From the NCBI GenBank assembly GCA_949987565.1, contig OX465115.1:6142840-6206839 (forward strand): 64,000 bases of DNA, given 5' to 3'. The position numbers and the translations under genes were made by a program. The notes beneath the pieces were generated by a model. It worked only from the letters and a program-made list of their open reading frames with translations. It did not search any database and had not been told where the DNA came from. How positions within the stretch are numbered: the stretch's first letter is position 1; the number at the start of each line of letters is the position of its first letter. The DNA is from Luidia sarsii. Taxonomy: Eukaryota; Echinodermata; Asteroidea; Paxillosida; Luidiidae. Below are positions 29,101 to 40,429 of the stretch, piece after piece.

Positions 29101-31000
29101 CGCCTTAACTCAGCTGCTTCAGTCCCAAATCTCCAGCCCAAAGCTCAGGGTTTTCCGTTGTAAGAACTTCAAGGCTCATTTCAACAGGATATATTTTCCG
29201 TTGAACAAACACTTGTCTAGATCGGGTAACACGACTCTGTGCAACCATTTGAACACACTTTATTAAATGGCTATTGCTTCAAATTACACACGAGTCTATG
29301 GAAGCCTCTAGTTTAGCAGCTGCAGCCGAGTCCCATAGCATTGTGTGGTAGGCTGTGTCTGAATTAATTGGCTACGGCTTCAAATTACACACGAGTCTAT
29401 GTAAGCCTCTAGTTTGGCGGCTGCAGCCGAGTCCCATAGCATTGTGTGGTAGGCTGTGTGAATTAATTGGCTACGGCTTTGATTTACACACGAGTCTATG
29501 GAAGCCTCTAGTTAAGCGGCTGCAGCCGAGTCCCATAGCATTGTGTGGTAGGCTGTGTCCGAATTCATTGGCTATGGCTTCAAATTACACATGGGTCTAT
29601 AATGGAAGCCTCTAGTTTAGCGGCTGCAGCCAATTCCAATTGATGTGCACATTTGCACGTGCCCAATGGTGGGGACCAGGGAAACACTAAACTGCATGCA
29701 CTAAGCTCACATGAATCTCAAGTTTGGCCGGTAACCTGCTTTTTTCCAATAGGAAGGACAGGAAATTCTTGGAGACGAGCCAATCGGCGAGACGCGATCT
29801 CAGACGCGGGAGATTGCAAAGGCCGGCGATGAAGAGGAGGAAGAGGAAGAGGAGGAGGAGGATGAGGAGGATGACGACGGGGTCGAGGAGGGCAACGAGG
29901 AGGAGGAAGAGGAAGATGATGTGGCCAACTTGAAGAGAACCCACACCATGGCTGAAACAGTGGAGGTAATCTTAATTTCATTGGCTATGAAAGTCCCTAT
30001 ATGCCATGTGTAGGTCAATTGACTTTCGTAGCTAGTCAAAAAGTTGTCACAATCAAGCATCACTTCCTGCAAATGCCACTCTTTGATACTGTGAGCACAG
30101 TTCATTCTATCACTCCCAGGTTAACCTGGCGCAACCATGGCAACTGGGTCATACTTTGCTAGCTCTTTGCTGCATGGTAGCCTTGTAAAACTTTTCAAGT
30201 CATCAGGATTTCGGGTTTGAAAAACAAGAACTTGGAAATGGATGATGCTCTGGTACGTGTCATACGTGTAGCAGCAGAGCAAGCAACTATTCTTAACCAC
30301 TGTCTTTGATTTATGTTGACAAATTCATGTAATTGCTAGCGTGAAGTGTGCTCACATCATGAAAGTGTGACCTTTGGAGGAAGTCACGGTGGACTGTCAC
30401 CACATTTTGACTAGGTTTTTACTCAAACCCAGTTACTTTTACTGTGTCAAAATAGAATTAACTGGTTTAAAACTTCAGTCAAAACAAATAAATGAAAACC
30501 TGACTGGGATTTAAAAAAAAAGTATGGCAAAGAAAATGTTGACTGGACCAGGTTTTAAACCATATACCGCAGTTTATGTTAAAATACTTCTGTCTGGCGC
30601 CCCCACCCAGCAAAAACTGGTTGAGTATTTTGGATGGTCGCCATCTAGGGGCTGGATAGTTCAGTTGTTAGAGCACTCTAATATTCTACATTGGAACTGA
30701 ACACATTGCACAGCAATTAGCCATTGTGATGCAGAAAGAACTTGCAAAACACAAAGAGCATCCACCAGTGATCCTCCAAAAAGTGTGGAGGGCCTGACGT
30801 TTCTATCCTAGCAGGTCCTGTCACTTTCTTTGAGAAAGGTCCTGCTAGGATCGAAACGTCAGGCCCTGCAAAAATGTTCCATATTACATGATTTGTTCTA
30901 ACATTCTGATCATTATTCCTTTATTCTGCAGGAGGGACAGGAGTTTTTGAAGAGACAGAAAACCAACGGCGACGTTGCGGAAGCAGAGGCAACGGAGTAG
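26101..31000 (+). CDS. Acidic modular protein, 5 exons, 201 aa, family not recognised (whole gene)
   Basis: Joined exons 26101-26157, 28196-28300, 28915-29076, 29753-29965 and 30932-31000 give 606 nt including TAG. All introns are phase 0 GT-AG. Every exon but the last ends in a version of (R/K)DxTMxxTAK, and every exon but the first starts with EGxEFLKxQ or a relative, so a roughly 20-residue module is formed four times across the splice junctions. The middle is strongly acidic, including runs of ten and six Glu in exon 4. No signal peptide, membrane helix or catalytic motif is seen. It is likely an intrinsically disordered, soluble protein. I do not recognise the family. It resembles acidic nuclear proteins in composition only. 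The ATG has a good context (aaaATGG) and sits about 200 bp below CCAAT and CRE motifs. Confidence 0.85.
26579..26603. repeat. Micro-palindrome insertion 2 (25 bp, 8-bp direct repeats)
   Basis: The 25-bp sequence differs from insertion 1 by one base and is flanked by AGTTCGGG (26571-26578) and GGTTCGGG (26604-26611). It lies in intron 1 of the acidic protein gene. Confidence 0.75.
27340..27440 (+). repeat. TCGATCCTAGCAGGACC-family half copy
   Basis: Contains gtcctgctaggatcgaaacg then the family tail cagtaagcagtttgcaaca. Lies in intron 1 of the acidic protein gene. Confidence 0.7.
28196..28300 (+). CDS. Acidic modular protein exon 2
   Basis: Starts EGVEFLKSQGADHLLPED and ends VQRDTTIQATVK (35 aa). 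The acceptor is a long T tract ending ttttttttcag; donor AAG|gtaaac. It completes module 1 and opens module 2. Confidence 0.87.
28530..28705 (+). repeat. tRNA-derived SINE (intron 2 of the acidic protein gene)
   Basis: ctgactggcgcccccaccct, then ggctggatagctctgatcg and a B box gggttcaaatccc, then agtccagtcaaag, as in 7236-7500. Confidence 0.7.
28915..29076 (+). CDS. Acidic modular protein exon 3
   Basis: Starts DSEAILKDANIDQDARTRGD and ends IPKDHTMKETAK (54 aa). Acceptor atgttctgaacag, donor AAG|gtagca. The start is the most diverged copy of the EGxEFLK half-module. Confidence 0.87.
29275..29640. repeat. Four tandem units of the CTGCAGCC/TCTATGG repeat (intron 3)
   Basis: Four roughly 95-bp units containing attacacacgagtctatgga, gcggctgcagcc and cccatagcattgtgtggtag. 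Related copies occur at 5960-6150, 24395-24500 and 33165-33325. Confidence 0.8.
29753..29965 (+). CDS. Acidic modular protein exon 4 (poly-Glu)
   Basis: Starts EGQEILGDEPIGETRSQTRE, then a Glu/Asp-rich block with runs of ten and six Glu, and ends LKRTHTMAETVE (71 aa). Acceptor cttttttccaatag, donor GAG|gtaatc. The GAG/GAA run is a likely site of length variation. Confidence 0.88.
30785..30880. repeat. Foldback repeat, TCGATCCTAGCAGGACC family
   Basis: Two inverted arms, gggcctgacgtttctatcct and aggatcgaaacgtcaggccc, flank a short loop. Intron 4 of the acidic protein gene. Confidence 0.75.
30932..31000 (+). CDS. Acidic modular protein exon 5 (C-terminus)
   Basis: Encodes EGQEFLKRQKTNGDVAEAEA then TE and TAG. 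Acceptor tcctttattctgcag. It completes module 4. Confidence 0.87.
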   Translation, partial: EGQEFLKRQKTNGDVAEAEATE

Positions 31001-33045
31001 GTGGATCCGTCTCACCGACTTCATACCACCCTACCCCCCAAAAAAAAACCTTGTCTCGTCCTGCATCTTCTGACACACCTGGACCATGAAGGGTCTGTAC
31101 AAAGTCACATCTTTGTTTGAAATTCATGTTTAACTTTCATTGTAGATTTGTTACCTGTAGTTGGTTTACGAGAAAAAGTAAAGAATGCTTGTAGATTTTA
31201 TCTCTTTTGTTTTTTTGGTAGTCTTTGTCCAACTAGGTTGATAAATCTTCTCAGCCCAACTCATTTGTGTCCGTTCTGGCTATGTCAGTTAAGAGCTCAT
31301 CTCACTCATAATGATTATGCAAAAAAGGACATGCCATTGGTCAGGTATATTGACTAGAATATACGCATCTGACATTGTAGTATTTGTACAACTGTTATGT
31401 ATAAGAAAGCATGCTTTAGAAAACCTCTTTTTGCAAGGTAATTTCCTTACACCAAAAATTGTTGCTACGGTTTCTGTGTTGAACTCGAGAGTAAAGTATA
31501 ACATCAGAGAAACTCAATTTGTTTTTTCCTTCAAATGTTATTTTATTGTTTGACTTGAACAATATACCTCCTCGTTTCAAACTTCAAGCGGGGAGATGTT
31601 CTCAGGAAAATTGGTATTTAATTAATCAGATACATGCATGTCACGTCAGCATTTTGGACTGAAGTTAATAGAATGTTTCATTACCATTGTTACATCTTAA
31701 ATTTCTCTTTATACAGCAGTATTGATGGATTCTGAAAAAAAAATAGATGAAAAAGCATTGTACAAAAGTAAATTGAATGTGAGCATCCTTGTGTTATAGT
31801 CTGAACATAGCACTGTACTGAAATCTATTTTACTTATTTGAACTAAGCCAAAAACATCTGTAAGTTTCACATTTTATAATCTGGGTAATTGGGATCTATA
31901 TCAACATTTTGCAATGTTGTCATTTCGAATCAGGTCCTTGAAATCACTTGATTAAGACTATTTATAATCCTAGTCCCTTAACGCCCCCTTTAATCCCCAT
32001 ATCCTAAGCATAACCTCTAGGATGAAACTATTTAAGAGTGATCAAAGTGAGAAAGTTCAAATTTTTAATCAATTTTTAAAAAAATATATATATATTTGTA
32101 TAATTTGTACTTGGCGAGCCATTTTTTTTGTTTTTAGAAATTCCTGTTTTGAAATAAAAATCCCTTTGTGTAAATACACTTGTTATCCTTTTCACCAGAC
32201 CAACGATTGACGATTGACATAACTATACCCATTTATGAGTGATTTATGTGTGGTAGATGAAAAGGTGAATATGAAATTTAAAATGTTTAACTTCCTTTTT
32301 TATCCAGTGATTGGAATTGTGCTGGTCGCAAACAAGAATTGTTGATTATTGTCCACTATTTATATTGATTCTTTCAGAAGGAATCTCCCCGTTAATAATT
32401 TATGAATTAACTTATGATTCTAACACCTTGAATAAGGGAAAAAAACCTTGTTTTATTTTTCCAAAATGTTTTGCAAAGGGCAAATAAGTAAGATAGGTTT
32501 CAACATGTGTCTCGGTCAGCCCACCCAAGCTGTGTCTAGTTTGTGTACAAATGGTTGCCTTGTTTCTTTTTGGATAATTTGAGCTCAGAAACCCCCCGGT
32601 AAATTCCGTCTCACTTGTAGAATTGTGAAAAAGGAGCAACACAAGCTATTAGGTGCTACTTTTGTGTGTTCCTAGGCAATTAAGAGTCATAGGCGTAGTG
32701 TATTGAGAAATGCTGTTTAGTTCTTATCAAGGTTCATTGTTATAAGTAATATATTTTCTGTACAGAATTCTCAAATTCACGTGTTTTAAAACAAAGAACC
32801 TAGTTTTATTCCAGGTCATTCACAGAACGATTATATTATGGTCTAGAGTACATCGGGTAAACAAAAAAATATACATAATCTTAACGATCGCTTTTGCAAA
32901 AAGTTTTAAAAGAAGTTCAACTCTTTTAAAGAAATCTGTGCTGAAATTTTTGTAGTGAGGTGCAGTATTTGAAATCCATTTGTAATTGTTTTGTTGGAGG
33001 ATGGTACCTTAATTTGAAATAAAGTTCATGCCTTTCTTACCCTTA
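31001..33045 (+). other. Probable 3' UTR of the acidic protein gene
   Basis: AT-rich, unique-looking sequence follows the stop codon with no further coding exon. AATAAA signals lie at 32153-32158 and 33018-33023; the second is followed by T-rich DNA and would give a UTR of about 2 kb. The extent is inferred. Confidence 0.45.
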
Positions 33046-33164
33046 TTTCAGTAGTCGTTTGTCTTTTATGTTTGTTTGTTTATTTGTTTGTATTATTTTT
33101 TTCTTTTTCATTTTTAAATTTGTCAGCTAGGACTCCGTACTTTGGAATGGCTGTTTATAACTGT

Positions 33165-33325
33165 ATCAGTGATGGATGCAGCCGCTAAACTATAGAGATT
33201 TCCATAGACTCGTGTGTAATTTGAAGCCGTAGCCAATGGATTCGGACACTGGGCATAACACAAAAGTCTATGGGAAATGGCTGCAGCCGCTAAACCAGAG
33301 GCTTCACATCATTAATAGACTCATG
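33165..33325. repeat. CTGCAGCC/TCTATGG repeat copies
   Basis: Contains gatgcagccgctaaac, tccatagactcgtgtgtaat and a second gctgcagccgctaaacc, in reverse order to 29275-29640. A further copy lies at 24395-24500. Confidence 0.65.
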
Positions 33326-33569
33326 TATTCGAACAGGCCAGATCAAACCATTAATTCTGCATAGCGCCCTCATTGTTCGTATCCATGCAAGTCATAAGAC
33401 ATTTCTTCAACGTTATTATGACCACGCTGCAATAGTGTTAAGTTTTTATTCGGTCATTAGACTTCATGTTATGCAAATAAAGTTATGTTTATTTTCAAAG
33501 GGGGAAATTAGAGGGTTTAAGTACAGAAAGGAAGAAAGTTAAGTCTATACCATACTGAAGGTCATGTAA

Positions 33570-33720
33570 ACCCGTTTCTGATTGGTCATCCGAAAGTTAT
33601 CGCTCGCCGAATGGTGCGTAAGCTCTTCTCTGATTGGCCGATTGTTGGACCTTGGGCGCCATTGCTACTCAATTGCGGAACAGCCGACGGACGTCGCTGG
33701 GAAAAGTGGGTAAGAAAATG
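33570..33720 (+). promoter_or_regulatory. Possible promoter and non-coding first exon
   Basis: Two inverted CCAAT boxes (ctgattggtc near 33577 and ctgattggcc near 33630) precede a CG-rich stretch with gcgccattgc and a GGACGTCGC CRE-like site, then a consensus donor tggGTAAGAA near 33710. This could be the start of a plus-strand gene whose coding exons I cannot find in the window. Confidence 0.3.
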
Positions 33721-33849
33721 TTTACTTTTCTTTGTAAAACAGCTTTTAAAGGCAAAGAAGTAGAAAAACCTGACACTTTAATGAATTCAGATGAAGCTGG
33801 GCTGTACACGTTAACGTCGGAGTTGTTAAATCGCCGTATATAACTTACT

Positions 33850-34900
33850 TCTTTATCTTTTCAACGTCGCTTATTTCTCACTGCACAAACCATTTCGCTT
33901 CAAGTGCAGTTGCCGCAATTTTGTGCTGGCGCCCTCTTGCGGTGAAAAAATACCAGTGCCTTATTAGCGCGCTCGATTCGGAAGATTTTAACCAACCAGT
34001 AAAATGACTGATGACGTAACTGGTGACAGAAGTACAGTATTTGCGAGATATAGCGTGACAAGCTTTTATTTTCTAAAATATTTGTAGATGTAGAAGGATT
34101 GAATGTGGCTTCGTATCATTTACTATCCATAAAACTGTCGATCGCAGACACCATTTTTGTACAGCACCTCATAATTTTACCTATATACTTTAGGGACTTC
34201 TATCCACCTAAAAACAAATCAGGAATTGTCGTTTCACGGCTAATTTCACCTCGATTTATTTTGGCAAGCCGGAGGCAGGATGTAGAGGGCCTTAGAAGGC
34301 AGGGCAGATGTGGGTGGAATTGGCCGGCTGCATTCCAGCGGTGCCGGGGTTTAGTGGGCCTGGGCCTACTCCACGGGTCACTGACGGGCCGCAATGCTGT
34401 GCGCTGACACGGTTCTGTAATCCCATCCCTACGGTATCTTTGGCCGTGCATGTGCAAAATGTCGTACGGCCCCGAGTCGAGCCCAAGCCAGCCCTAGGTT
34501 GTCCGACTCACTCCTGCACTTTCAGTCTAGAACGTCCGAAGGATAAAGAGATGCAAGTGAGCAGTCACCCTCGTTGATTATTTCGTGTTTGATTTCTTGC
34601 CCCGTTTAATGTTTCTGCGAAAAAGCAATAACAAATTATCAACTTTGTTCTGTTTCGTTTTTTAAAAGATGATTGTAAGGGAGAACCTTGGAAAATTCAA
34701 GTTTTATTTTAATTTAGTTAAAAAAAAATATAGAGTGGCCTCAGTGGCGTATCGTTCGTCATGACTGTAGCTTTGACTATTTTTACATACTATAAAAATA
34801 TCAGGGAAAAAGTGTCAGGCAAAATCGTTTACCCGACACTTGAGCTGTTTTTGTCATCAAGGTTGCAATCCGTTCTGCCTTTGAGAAAGGTCCTACTAAG
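33850..34900. other. No supported gene
   Basis: A CG-richer stretch at 34260-34560 has overlapping ORFs on both strands but no recognisable protein. Confidence 0.5.
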
Positions 34901-34915
34901 ATCAAAATGACTGGT

Positions 34916-35126
34916 TTGCTTTCTCTATCTTTCTCTCTCCCCCCCTCCCCCCTCTCTCCCTCTCCCTCCCTCTCTCTCCCCCCCTCTCTACCCCTCCCTC
35001 TCCCCTCTCTCCCTCTCTCTCTTCCCCTCTCTCTTTCTCTTCCCCCTCTCTCCATTTCTCTATCTCCCTCTCCCTCTCGCCCCCTCTCTCTCTACCTCTC
35101 TCTCTCTCCCTTTCTCTCTCTCCCCC

Positions 35127-35202
<76 letters not shown>

Positions 35203-35657
35203 CTCTCTCCCCTCTCTCTCCCTCTCCCCTCTCTCCCTCTCTCTCTTCCCCTCTCTCTTTCTCTTCCCCCTCTCTCCATTTCTCTATCTCCCTCTCCCTC
35301 TCGCCCCCTCTCTCTCTACCTCTCTCTCCCCCCCTTTCTCTCTCTCCCCCCTCCTCTCTCTCTCTCGCTCCCTCTCCCTCTCCCCTCTCTCCCTCTCCCA
35401 CCCCCTCTCTCTCTTTCCCTATTCTCTCTCTGTCTCTCTCCTTCTCTCATGGAATCTCCCCCCTCTCTCTCTCCCTCTCTCTCTTCCTCTCTATCTCCCT
35501 TTCTCTCCCTCTCTCTCCCTCTCCCTCTCCCTCCCCCCCTCCCCCTCTCCCTCTCCCCTCTCTCTCTCTCCCCTTTCCCTCTGTCCCCTCTGTCCCCTCT
35601 TTCCCCTCTCTCACCCTCTCTTTCTTTTTCTCTCTCTCTTCATCTCAACTCTCCCCC

Positions 35658-35697
<40 letters not shown>

Positions 35698-35776
35698 TTC
35701 TCTCTCTCTCGCCACTCTCTTCCCCTCTCTCTTCCTTTCTTTCTCTCTCTCCCCCTTTCTCTATCCCCTCTCTCTG
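34916..35776. repeat. 860-bp polypyrimidine (CT/CCT) tract
   Basis: Almost uninterrupted C and T on the plus strand, with internal duplicated blocks (ctctctccatttctctatct occurs twice). It produces Ser/Leu/Pro-rich and Arg/Glu-rich spurious ORFs. Confidence 0.95.
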
Positions 35777-35799
35777 AAATGGATTCGAGTGTAAACAAG

Positions 35800-37655
35800 T
35801 CTCTTCCTGTTACTCGAGAAAAAGACTTACTAGATTCACAACATTGTGGTCAGCGTTTGTAAGGCAGGCAATTGGCTAGAGATGATTTTGGCTCGCTTGT
35901 GGGGGACATTTTAATGTCTGGATTGTTTGGACGTTGCTTCTTGGAAGACTTGTGCGGCTATAGATTGTTTGGTACGTGGGTCGGTGCAGTGACACTCGGT
36001 ATGTCACTTTCAATATTGTCGCCTGTCCCCGTGATGACCGTGGCGTGCTTGTCGCAGGAACTCGAACTTCCTGCGTCCTCTTGGTTTGTCATCGTCTTGG
36101 GTCTTGGGGTGGGGGTAGGGTGGTTGGGATTGACCAAGCCCCAAGACTGCCTCACCATCTTCCTGTCTGATGGATGAGTCTTCCGTCTTAGATGGAAACA
36201 GGAGAACTCTTATTCCCGGATCCTTGTAAGTCTACACCTCCCAGATAAACCCATTATCCGGTTGAAAAGGCAGCCCGCGTATGGCTTCCATTCCCCTCAT
36301 TATATTATCCATGTTTTGCCATCGTCCTTGATTATTTTTCCCTCCATGCCGAACTGACTAGCGGGTTCCAAAAGCCTCCAACCAGAACGTGGACCGGGAT
36401 TCGAACCTAAGACTAGGCTACTCTATAAAGAAGAACTTGATCAAGCTGTTGGGTTAAATCGTTTTCACTTCGTCTGCTTGGATCACACAATGTCTGGAGT
36501 TTGTGATTGTTTTTGGCCAATACAATTCACCGATTGGGCTCTCAGGATCCAACATTGCCACCAGTCGATAATCTTAACTGACGCTGGTCCAATAATGGTG
36601 GTTGAATATCGCCCAACAATTCTCATCTGTTTATGCGCTGAAATATCAAATTCACTGCCTCCTGTCTAAAAGCCTAACTTCTTTGTTGGGGGTGACCGTC
36701 AAAAACAATATCTTTATGAAGATACGGTGTGTATTTATTTCCGTGGATAATCTTTCCCTTTTTGTTGACAAATGACACGAAATTTTCCTGGAAGTGAAAC
36801 AGGAACCTTTGATGCCTAGTTGTAAACCTTTTAATTAATATTTTGATTAAAAAGACGGAAGCTTGGACAACTGTTTGAGAGTACAAAATCTTAGAAAGAC
36901 CCCATGATTTTCTGGGTTTTTTTCAAGGACTGACGAAGACTGATATTCTGTGTCCTGATATAAGTTTTTGTTTGTACTGTCATAGTAAAGATGTTTGTGT
37001 GAGACCAGACCACATTGCAGTGTCAATTCATTAATGTCAGGAAAACAGCATTAGTATTTATTTTAGGTAGCATAGGCCTACCATGACTGTGTTCTTAGCA
37101 GGTGTGTGGAATTAGGTCGTAGTTCTACTCTCGGGTCATGATAAGCTAACTCCAGATTATTCGAATACAGTCATTGAGCAGCGTGTTCGGCAATCTTGTT
37201 TGAACTTAGCAAACCTGTTCACGCTTAGCAGGTTTGCTTGCTTAAGCAGCCTCACGGAATTGAGTCCAGATTATCTTTCAAAGCTTTCCCAAAGATTATT
37301 ACGCAAGAATAACGGGCTAAAGATGCGTTGTGGCATACAACAGAGGGCGCCCTTCCGTTTCTCAATCCCCACGTGGCCAAAATGTTTGTCTGGGGCTGGA
37401 CTCTGCATTGTGTTCCAGTCGCGCCAAAGCCAGGGGTCACTCGAAGATAAGCCAGACACCGCAGGCACAGTCCACAACCAGTCTTCCTCCCCAACATCCT
37501 CCCATACATGGCCAGGCGGAAATTGAAAAATGGAAAGTGGAAATAACTGTTTGGACGTAGTGGCCGTGACGTAGTGGTCGCGTGAAAACGATGCGTGGCT
37601 CTAGCTGTCAGACGACGGTTGTTGTTGTTGCGGACGTTGAGAGCGCCCTTGGGTC
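35800..37655. other. No supported gene
   Basis: The ORF at 35872-36177 reads as a hydrophobic peptide but has no homology I recognise. A B-box-like ggattcgaacc lies near 36392. Confidence 0.45.
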
Positions 37656-37661
37656 TCTTAG

Positions 37662-38144
37662 GGGTGCAGAACACTAAATAGAGCTCCCATTGAACACTGT
37701 ACAAAAACACTCACTTTCAAAGCCAATTATCCCATGCCCAAAAGTCTCTCAGTTCTTGTAGCTATACTTAAAATTGTAGTTTGGACCTTCATCTCTCAGA
37801 TTCTTTTCAATTTTAGTGCCCTTAGCCGATTCGATTTTTTGCTAATTACCCCCAGAAAAAAACACCCCCAAAATGTCTAGTCGTCCAAGCCGAATTTCTG
37901 CAAGGATTTTGAGATGGACCCCTCCACTTCCGCAGCCAAATAGGGCCACATTTAAAGCCAGATATGGTCCAAATTTCATACCAAATTGAAGAGTGAACCC
38001 CCAGGTTGTCTTAAGCTTCACTTGTTCTACAATGTATCAGTTAATTAGCCTCCAAAGACCCCTCATTAAAAAAAGTTGTGGGTACACACTTTATGATAAT
38101 CAGCTCGGCGGAGCCATCTTGGATGGATTTTGTGTGCTGCACCC
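37662..38144 (-). mobile_element. GGGTGCAG-type MITE, intact copy
   Basis: 483 bp, reverse orientation relative to 10149-11333. Starts ggggtgcagaacactaaat and ends gtgtgctgcaccc, flanked by TTAG at 37658-37661 and 38145-38148. It holds no ORF of note. Confidence 0.8.
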
Positions 38145-38149
38145 TTAGG

Positions 38150-40270
38150 TGTTCAGTCGGCGTTGTCTCGGTGTTAATTCTGTGGTGTTAGTGCAGCGGT
38201 GGTGATGTTCATGTATTGTCTGACTAACTGGATTCAACACTACAGTACCCAACGTTTCGATCATTATGACCCGTAGTCTCCTGACTACGGACACAGTATA
38301 GTTGCATAGTTGCACGCCCGCAATGTTGAGAAACAATTTTTCAGAGCCACACACCATCTCAAAATAGATGACCAGCCTTAGGTCTGCATGGTGCTATCCA
38401 CCATGCAGACATTCAAATCAGGAATTTTCTCTCAACTGTCTTTGAGAAAGGTCCCGCGTGGCTCGAAACGTCAGGCCCTCTGCATGTATTAAGACTTACA
38501 CTTTGGTTTGTTACTTCTGTAATCAGCCTGCAAGATCCTTGTATAAGCGGGAGTCAAAACGTGACAGAAGACAAAATAATGAAAAGCTGACCGAGGTTTT
38601 GAGAATTGATTTGTGAGAGGATCTTGATTGATTGATTGACTGACTGATTGATAACGATTGATTGCGTAAAGGAAATTTCAATTGAGAGGGATGTGAACTT
38701 AGGACCTCTATCTTAACGGTACATCCGCTCTACCAACAAAGCTATCAAGGCCTCGAATAAGGGGTTAGATCAGCTGGATTCCAAGTTGGAGAACAGTTGA
38801 CCATATTGTGGATGTTATTCCAACTTGTGATAGTCAACCTATCTGAAATTGCTCTTCCAATTTGTAAGACCGGTTCATTTTTGTGCCGTCTATACAACTT
38901 GGGTGTCGTGTTGATATAATTTTTTTTCTCCGATGATATCTGGGGCTTGTTGAGAGACATGGCTATTCATTTCAGCAATGTCCCCTCCCCCTGGCTCCCT
39001 CCCTGACCCTCTCCCGCCCCACCCCTACACCCCCTGATCCCCACAAGCCGGGAATGTTGGCGAGCCTAGCCCGCCATTTCCGCGCCTCTTCTGTCACGAA
39101 AAACTCCACGCCTGCACGGACTCACGTAAACCATGACCGCGGAACCACGATAAAACCGGAACAGCCAAGACCAACAGAAAAGAAAAAAAAAAGGGGGAAA
39201 ATTATCGGCGGCGGTGAAAAGTTCGCGACGTATTCAGTTTCGACGCCAGATTACGGAGGAATTCGGTCCCCACCTTCGCCTTGAGGGAAGGAGGGAGGGG
39301 AGAGATCTGTGAGAATTCAATTGTGTCGGAGTTTGGCTGCACGGACCCAGCCCCTGAGATCCGTGCGCCGGGAATGTCGACCGAAACATCCCGACCAAGC
39401 GGAGGGGACCGGGCATTCCTGGACTATCTTAGCGGGGTGAGAAGGCGGTGACAGAGACGGAAAGGGTTAGGGTCTAGACTGGATGCCAAAAAAAAAGAAA
39501 AGAAAAACTCGCTGCAATTCATCTTGGCCGACATCTTGGTATCCTCCGTCTAAATGTCTTCAGGAGAAACCGAGACTTACGCTTGGTATTCGTATTCGCT
39601 CACAGAATGGTTCTCATAATCAGCTGTTGCTTTTATCTTTTAACAAGATGCTGAATGTTTTCTGACTTGTGAGAAATGCTCAGCCAGGATTGGAACGTCT
39701 GGCCCGTCTAACTCTCCTTCAAATAAGAGTCAACAGTCGTTGGTAGTGCGAGCGATAAATTTGCGAACGTGCTTGTCTCAATTATGTTTGACTGAAAATG
39801 TGCGGAGATAGGCGTGATAGTCTAACTGGTGATCGCTCGCACCTTGAGAGTAAAGCTCGCCAACACTAACCGGTTGAAAAGGGTGCATAAGCTTTTGTAG
39901 CAACTACCTCTTTAGACTTTACCGTACTTAAGATTGAATGTCTTGCTCTGTACTTGTATGGTATATTTTAAAGCTCGCTTGGATTTTGTTTTGAGCTTCT
40001 GTTTTTCATCCAATACCTCGGTGGTCTCAGAGTCAGAAGGAGGAAGATGAAGGAGATAAGACAATCGCCTGAATTCTCCGAAGTTCTTCTAGATTCCTAG
40101 AAAACTTGTTTTCCGTCCGTGTTCTAGCAACCTTCCGGGCGCCATCTTGATGCAAAGCGTAGACTGTTGACAAATAATTGGTCGCTTCTTCATCTGGAGG
40201 AGACGTCTTCCTTTCTTCATCTTATTGACACCAGTTGTCCTTGGGAAGTGGAGTGTCGATGTGTTGGCTT
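38150..40270. other. No supported gene
   Basis: CG-rich patch at 39030-39420 (possible regulatory DNA). A tRNA-like inverted B box lies near 38692. No exons recognised. Confidence 0.45.
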
Positions 40271-40275
40271 TGTGA

Positions 40276-40425
40276 GATTGGTGGTGAGGGTGGTGGTGAG
40301 GGTGGGGGTTAGGGTGGGGGTGGGGTGAGGGTGGGGTGAGGGTGGGGTGAGGGTGGGGGTGAGGGTGGGGTGGGGGTGAGGGTGGGGGTGAGGGTGGGGG
40401 TGAGGGTGGGGGTGAGGGGGGGTGT
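40276..40425 (+). repeat. (GGTGAGGGTGGG)n G-rich tract
   Basis: Many G3-G5 runs on the plus strand with short T/GA spacers, able in principle to form G-quadruplexes. Confidence 0.9.
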
Positions 40426-40429
40426 CTTA

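Noticed and set aside
34801..35862. Ser/Pro/Leu-rich 295-codon and Glu/Arg-rich ORFs
   Set aside because: Composition products of the CT tract.
35872..36177. 101-codon hydrophobic ORF
   Set aside because: Has membrane-like composition but no family resemblance and no supporting promoter or splice sites.
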